From the NCBI GenBank assembly GCA_020725895.1, contig DYTO01000007.1, positions 1 to 39,852 on the forward strand: a DNA stretch of 39,852 bases, written 5' to 3'. The translations under genes were made by a program, and so were the position numbers. This DNA is from Candidatus Hadarchaeum sp. (GTDB lineage Archaea > Hadarchaeota > Hadarchaeia > Hadarchaeales > Hadarchaeaceae). The notes below the pieces were generated by a model. That model saw nothing but the letters and a program-made list of their open reading frames with translations, made no database searches and was not told the DNA's origin. Positions 35,263 to 39,852 of the stretch are shown piece after piece. Positions within the stretch are counted from its first letter, which is position 1. Every line of letters starts with the position of its first letter.

Positions 35263-36621
35263 ATGCCAAAACTATTCGGGACTTTCGGCGTGCGGGGGCT
35301 CGCGAACCAGGACCTCACGCCAGAGGCAGCATACAGGCTCGGCCTGGCCTACGCCACCCACCTTGGCGGGAAGGGGAAAATCGCGATTGGCCACGACAAC
35401 CGCACGTCCAGCGAGATGTTCGAGAGCGCCATGGCTGCCGGGCTACTCGCGGGCGGGTGCAACGTCCTTCGGCTCTACCTAACACCCACGCCCGTCCTAT
35501 CGTTCGCCACGAAGAACTTCGGCTGCGACGGAGGCGTCATGATCACGGCATCGCACAACCCGGCCGAGTACAACGGGATCAAGCTCTGGGCGGAGGACGG
35601 CGCAGGCCTCGAGAGGGAATGCGAGCGCGAGATCGAGGCGATATTCGAGAAAGGCGGGGAGCAGGTCGAATGGTTCGAGACGGGGAAAACCACCAAGATG
35701 GATGCGATCGGCCCATACGTGCGGGCGATATTGGAAAGGGCGCCGAGATTCAAGCGCAAGCTCAGGGTAGTGGTCGACTGCGCGAACGCCATGGGCTCAC
35801 TCGTCACCCCACAGATCCTCAGAGAGCTCGGATGCAGCGTCCTATCAATGAACTCTAACCTTGACGGGACTTTCCCCGGGCGGAAACTCGAGCCAGTGCC
35901 CGAGAACCTGGGCGAGCTCTCGAAGACTGTCGTGGCGTGCAAGGCCGACGTCGGGATAGCGCACGATGGGGACGCGGACAGGACGATCATGGTAAACGAG
36001 AAGGGAGAGATATTGAGCGGCGACCGGGTCTTCGCCTTCGCGGCGATGCGATATCTGAAGGGAAAGAAATCGCCAAGGGTGATAACGACCGTCGCGACGA
36101 GCATGGTGATCGAGGACATGGCGAAGAAGCTTGGATGGAGCGTCGTCAGGGGGAAGGTCGGCGAGCCCGAGATCGTCGGGATATTCAAGAAGAGCGGCGG
36201 GGACATCGGAGGGGAGGAGAACGGCGGGGTGCTATTCTTCGACTGGCTTCCTTGCCGGGAGGGGATGATGACCGCTATCCAGTTTTTGGCCGCCGTCGAC
36301 GAGAGCGGCGGGACAGTCTCGGAGCTGGACGCCACGCTGCCGAAGTATTACCAGTTCAAGCAGAGGGCGAAGTGCCCGAACGAGATGAAGGAGAAGGTGC
36401 TCGAGATTCTTGCGGGGGCGTTTTCGGATTACAGGGTCGATCGGACGGACGGCATCCGCGTGGTTTTCGACGCCGACTGGCTACTCCTCCGGCCATCGGG
36501 CACGGAGCCTATATTCAGGTGCTTTGCCGAAGCCAAGACGAGCAAGCGCGCCGAGGATCTCGTGGGCCTCGGGATGAAGGAACTCGAAAAAGCAATCAAG
36601 AAGGCTAGCGCCCCGAGCTAG
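35263..36621 (+). CDS. Phosphoglucosamine/phosphomannomutase family protein
   Basis: FGTFGVRG; MITASHNPAEYNGIKLW (active Ser); IAHDGDADRTI; RPSGTEPIFR. Confidence 0.94.
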   Translation: MPKLFGTFGVRGLANQDLTPEAAYRLGLAYATHLGGKGKIAIGHDNRTSSEMFESAMAAGLLAGGCNVLRLYLTPTPVLSFATKNFGCDGGVMITASHNPAEYNGIKLWAEDGAGLERECEREIEAIFEKGGEQVEWFETGKTTKMDAIGPYVRAILERAPRFKRKLRVVVDCANAMGSLVTPQILRELGCSVLSMNSNLDGTFPGRKLEPVPENLGELSKTVVACKADVGIAHDGDADRTIMVNEKGEILSGDRVFAFAAMRYLKGKKSPRVITTVATSMVIEDMAKKLGWSVVRGKVGEPEIVGIFKKSGGDIGGEENGGVLFFDWLPCREGMMTAIQFLAAVDESGGTVSELDATLPKYYQFKQRAKCPNEMKEKVLEILAGAFSDYRVDRTDGIRVVFDADWLLLRPSGTEPIFRCFAEAKTSKRAEDLVGLGMKELEKAIKKASAPS

Positions 36622-37636
36622 GGACGTATTTTCCCGTGACTTTTATCTCGGCCCCGCACTTTGGGCATTTTCCATCCTTCAGCTTGAATTGCGTTACGTC
36701 GAACCCGAACCTCTCGATGACCTTCGCCCCGCAGCCGTGACAGTACGTGTTGTCGGAGTCATGAGCGGGGACGTTCCCCACATAGACATAACGGATGCCT
36801 GCCTCCTTCGCGACGTGGTGCGCCATGTCGAGGGTTGCGATCTCGGTTGGCTCCCTGTCGACCATCTTGTAGTGGGGGAAGAACCTGCTGAAGTGGACCG
36901 GGATGTCCGGGCCGAGGTCCTCCATGACCCACTTGCAGAAGGAGCCAATCTCGTCGGCCGAGTCGTTCTCTCGCGGGATGATCAGGTATGTGATTTCCAG
37001 GTGGATGCCGTGCTTTACCATCCACTCGCAAGTGTCGAGTACTGGCTGGAGGCTCTTGACCCCGCATATCTTCTGGTAGAATCGGTCTGTGAATGCCTTG
37101 ACGTCGACGTTGGCCCCGTCGAGGTGTGGCGCGAACTCTTCGAGCGCCTCAATCGTGATGTATCCGTTCGAGACGTACGTGTTGTAGATGCCTTCCTTGT
37201 GGGCGAGCTTGCCGACGTCCATCGCGTACTCGGTCCACAAAGTCGGCTCGGTATAAGTGTGTGATATTCCTTGGCAGCCGTAATTTTTCGCCATCTCGAC
37301 GAGCTTTTCAGGGGCGACATCCTCAGTTGGGATTCCCCCGAGTTTTGCTCTTGAGAGCGTCCAGTTCTGACATTGGGCGCAGAAAAAGTTGCAACCTGGT
37401 GCGGCTATTGAAAATGACTGGCTTCCCGGCCAGAAGTGGTAGAAGGGTTTCTTCTCTATCGGGTCAACCGCCATCGAAGCTATCGTCCCGTAGACTAACG
37501 TTTGCAGCTCTCCTCCTTCGTTCTTCCTCACGTTGCATACGCCGGACTTGCCCAGGGCAATCGAACACCGCCAGTTGCACAGGAAACACTTGACCTTCTC
37601 GCCGCCGGCTTTCCAGAATTTCGCTATTTTTTTCAC
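36605..37636 (-). CDS. amrS: AmmeMemoRadiSam system radical SAM enzyme
   Basis: KCFLCNWRCSIALGKSGVCNVRKNEGGELQTLVYG; CNFFCAQCQNW; PFYHFWPGSQSFSIAAPG. Track start TTG 37705; GTG 37636 with GGGGAT upstream preferred because the conserved region follows it. Confidence 0.92.
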   Translation of the reverse strand: MKKIAKFWKAGGEKVKCFLCNWRCSIALGKSGVCNVRKNEGGELQTLVYGTIASMAVDPIEKKPFYHFWPGSQSFSIAAPGCNFFCAQCQNWTLSRAKLGGIPTEDVAPEKLVEMAKNYGCQGISHTYTEPTLWTEYAMDVGKLAHKEGIYNTYVSNGYITIEALEEFAPHLDGANVDVKAFTDRFYQKICGVKSLQPVLDTCEWMVKHGIHLEITYLIIPRENDSADEIGSFCKWVMEDLGPDIPVHFSRFFPHYKMVDREPTEIATLDMAHHVAKEAGIRYVYVGNVPAHDSDNTYCHGCGAKVIERFGFDVTQFKLKDGKCPKCGAEIKVTGKYVPSSGR

Positions 37637-37733
37637 TTTATCCCCAATGAATTTATCTTTTGTCGCCTTAAATTTTGCCAAACCGCCAAACACTAAACTT
37701 TTCAAATGGCCCGTTTAATCAAGTGGGATTGGA

Positions 37734-37988
37734 ATGGATGAAAAGTTGAAAGGAATCGAGCGCAGCGCAGATGAGATAGTGCAGTCCTTCGTGGAGGCGA
37801 CCGAGGACCTCCCCGAGACGAAGGAGACTTACTACAACCAGGGGGCCTACAACATCGTGCGCCCGGACGGCGAGCCCACCCCCAAGAAGGAGCTCGACGA
37901 ATTCAAGAAGCGTTTCACGCAGAACATGCCAAAATCAGACGAAGATGGGAACCTCAAGGTGGAAGTAGCGAAATGGGTGGAACGGTAG
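37734..37988 (+). CDS. gatC: Glutamyl/aspartyl-tRNA amidotransferase subunit C
   Basis: Small ORF directly upstream of and overlapping gatA; LPETKETYYNQGAYNIVRPDGEPT resembles archaeal GatC C-terminus. Confidence 0.75.
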   Translation: MDEKLKGIERSADEIVQSFVEATEDLPETKETYYNQGAYNIVRPDGEPTPKKELDEFKKRFTQNMPKSDEDGNLKVEVAKWVER

Positions 37989-39340
37989 AGACTGTCGAGA
38001 GGATAAAACGGGGCGAGTTCTCGGCTGTCGAGAACACCTGGCAGTACCTCGAGAGGATAGAGAGGCTCAACAAGAAGATAAACGCGTTCATCGAGACGAA
38101 CCCCAACGCCATGGTCGAGGCGGGGGCGGTTGACCACAGGCGCAAGCACGGCGGGGCGCCAGGGCGCCTGGAGGGGCTGGTCATAGGGGTCAAGTCGAAC
38201 ATCAACGTCAAGGGGCTGAGGGCGACGTGCGCCTCGCGGACGCTCGACAATTACTTCTCTACTTTCGACGCCGAGGTCGTCAAGAGGATCAGGGGAGAGG
38301 GCGCTGTCGTGATAGGCATGACGAACATGGACGAGTTCGCGTGCGGGTCGAGCGGCGAGACCAGCGCTTTCGGCGCGACCGAGAACCCCGCCGTCCCCGG
38401 TAGGATTCCGGGTGGATCGAGCAGCGGCGGAGGCGCGGCGATCGCGGCGGAGCTCTGCGATCTGTGCATCGGCACGGACACTGGCGGCTCCATAAGGAAC
38501 CCAGCAAGCCACTGCGGTGTCGTCGGCGTGAAGCCGAGCTACGGTCTCGTGCCTCGCCAGGGACTGATCGACCTTGGCATGAGCCTTGACCAGATAGGAC
38601 CTCTCGCGCCAGACGTCGAGGGCGCGGCTCTTTTACTCGAGGTAATCGCGGGGAAAACCCCGAACGAGTGCGTCATGCTCGACGTCGACAAGGTCAACTA
38701 CCTCGAAAAGCTGGAAGAAAGCGTCAGCGGGATGAAGATAGGCGTGAGCCAGAAGTTCTCCGACCTGACCGACCCGAAGATAATGATGGTCATCCAGGAG
38801 TCGATCGAGAAGCTCCAGTGCCTGGGCGCGAAAATAGTCGAGATAGAGCTTCCAAACCTAGAGAAGGCGCTCCCGACATACTACCTGATCGTCTCCGTGG
38901 AATTCTTCTCCGGGACGCGAAAGTTCGACGGCAGGAAGTACGGCAAGAAAATAGAGGAGGCTTGCGGCGACGAGGTGCTGAGGAGGATACTCCGGGGCAA
39001 GCACATAAGCCAGAAGGAGTACCGCGGAAAGTTCTACCAGAGGGCGCTGCAGGTCAGGACTCTGATAAGGCACGAACTCATGGAGGCCCTGAAGAAGGTT
39101 GACGTGATCGTGGGGCCGACTGTGCCGAAGCTCCCGCACAGGATCGGCGACGAGATATCGGTAAACGACATGTACGCTTACGATTACCTCACGGTGCCGA
39201 CGAACCTCGCTGGAATCTGCGGAGGTGTCCTGAAGGCTGGGGAGGTCAACGGTATCCCCGTCGGAATCCAAGTGCAGGGGAAAGTCCTCGGTGAGCCCGA
39301 AGTCCTGCGCGTGATGAAATTCCTGGAGGCCGTCGCATGA
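37973..39340 (+). CDS. gatA: Aspartyl/glutamyl-tRNA(Asn/Gln) amidotransferase subunit A
   Basis: GLVIGVKSNINVKG; RIPGGSSSGGGAAIAAELCDLCIGTDTGGSIRNPASHCGVVGVKPSYG amidase signature. Confidence 0.96.
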   Translation: MGGTVETVERIKRGEFSAVENTWQYLERIERLNKKINAFIETNPNAMVEAGAVDHRRKHGGAPGRLEGLVIGVKSNINVKGLRATCASRTLDNYFSTFDAEVVKRIRGEGAVVIGMTNMDEFACGSSGETSAFGATENPAVPGRIPGGSSSGGGAAIAAELCDLCIGTDTGGSIRNPASHCGVVGVKPSYGLVPRQGLIDLGMSLDQIGPLAPDVEGAALLLEVIAGKTPNECVMLDVDKVNYLEKLEESVSGMKIGVSQKFSDLTDPKIMMVIQESIEKLQCLGAKIVEIELPNLEKALPTYYLIVSVEFFSGTRKFDGRKYGKKIEEACGDEVLRRILRGKHISQKEYRGKFYQRALQVRTLIRHELMEALKKVDVIVGPTVPKLPHRIGDEISVNDMYAYDYLTVPTNLAGICGGVLKAGEVNGIPVGIQVQGKVLGEPEVLRVMKFLEAVA

Positions 39341-39852
39341 ACATAAAGATAGGATTCGAGGTCCACCAGCAGCTCGCCACGAAGAGGAAGATGTACTGCG
39401 ACTGCCCGACGGACTACCAAGACGTCCCACCGAACTCGAACGTCTGCGAGATATGCACGGGGATGCCCGGGTCTAAGCCGAAGCCGCCGAACGAGAAGTC
39501 GATCGACACGGCTATCGAAATCGCGCTCATGCTCGGCTGCAAAGTCATCACGGGCGAGACGATATACATCCAGCGCAAACACTATGACTACCCGGACCTG
39601 CCATCGGGATACCAGAGGACGAGCCTGCCGATTGCGAGGGATGGCGAGCTCGAGGGAGTGAGGATAAGGGAGGTCCACCTCGAGGAGGATCCGGGCCAGT
39701 ACAACCCGACCGCGGGGACGGCCGACTACAACAGGTCAGGCGTGCCTCTTGTGGAGATCGTCACGGAGCCCGACATGAAGACGCCCGAGGAGGGGAGGAA
39801 GTTCCTGCGCCTGCTCACACGGATACTCGAATATACCGGGAAGGTGAGGCCC
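39337..39852 (+). CDS. gatB: Aspartyl/glutamyl-tRNA amidotransferase subunit B (partial, runs off window)
   Basis: Open frame MNIKIGFEVHQQLATKRKMYCDCPTDY…CEICTGMPGSKPK…DYPDLPSGYQ…HLEEDPGQ…DYNRSGVPLVEIVTEPD; ATGA overlap with gatA. Confidence 0.92.
   Translation, partial: MNIKIGFEVHQQLATKRKMYCDCPTDYQDVPPNSNVCEICTGMPGSKPKPPNEKSIDTAIEIALMLGCKVITGETIYIQRKHYDYPDLPSGYQRTSLPIARDGELEGVRIREVHLEEDPGQYNPTAGTADYNRSGVPLVEIVTEPDMKTPEEGRKFLRLLTRILEYTGKVRP

Noticed and set aside
35475-36335. 286-aa minus-strand ORF
   Set aside because: Antisense to the phosphohexomutase; Ser/Pro-rich shadow translation.
1-39852. CRISPR array, IS element, prophage or rRNA
   Set aside because: No regularly spaced repeats, transposase/integrase motifs, phage proteins or rRNA-like sequence were recognised by eye; no search was possible.

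Overview
The window is a compact archaeal chromosome segment. The archaeal call rests on a pre-tRNA with bulge-helix-bulge introns, archaeal-type promoters, AmrS and GatCAB; a DPANN-like lineage is plausible but unproven. About 33 kb (1-33.9 kb) is a surface-glycan biosynthesis locus. It encodes three NeuB-family ulosonate synthases, three NeuA/SpsF-type cytidylyltransferase domains (one fused to a GT2 glycosyltransferase), a KdsC-like HAD phosphatase, SDR, full-length transketolase, UDP-sugar epimerase and dehydrogenase, a kinase-HAD fusion with a partner nucleotidyltransferase, a Wzx-like flippase, several glycosyltransferases, four radical SAM proteins, a NodU-like carbamoyltransferase, methyltransferases, a glycosidase-like protein, a DegT aminotransferase and a Gfo/Idh oxidoreductase. 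The last 6 kb is more conserved: a Fic protein on an AT-rich patch, tRNA-Arg(UCU), a phosphohexomutase, AmrS and gatCAB (gatB truncated by the window end). Strongest observations: (i) a locus that seems equipped for more than one CMP-activated nonulosonic-type acid, including an unusual NeuB/HAD/SDR/transketolase/NeuA operon; (ii) a tRNA-Arg(UCU) gene with two tiny introns (17 nt at 29/30 and 13 nt at 37/38) whose removal gives a perfect anticodon stem; (iii) a decayed secreted kelch-repeat gene; (iv) two genes with no conventional start codon at the expected N-terminus.
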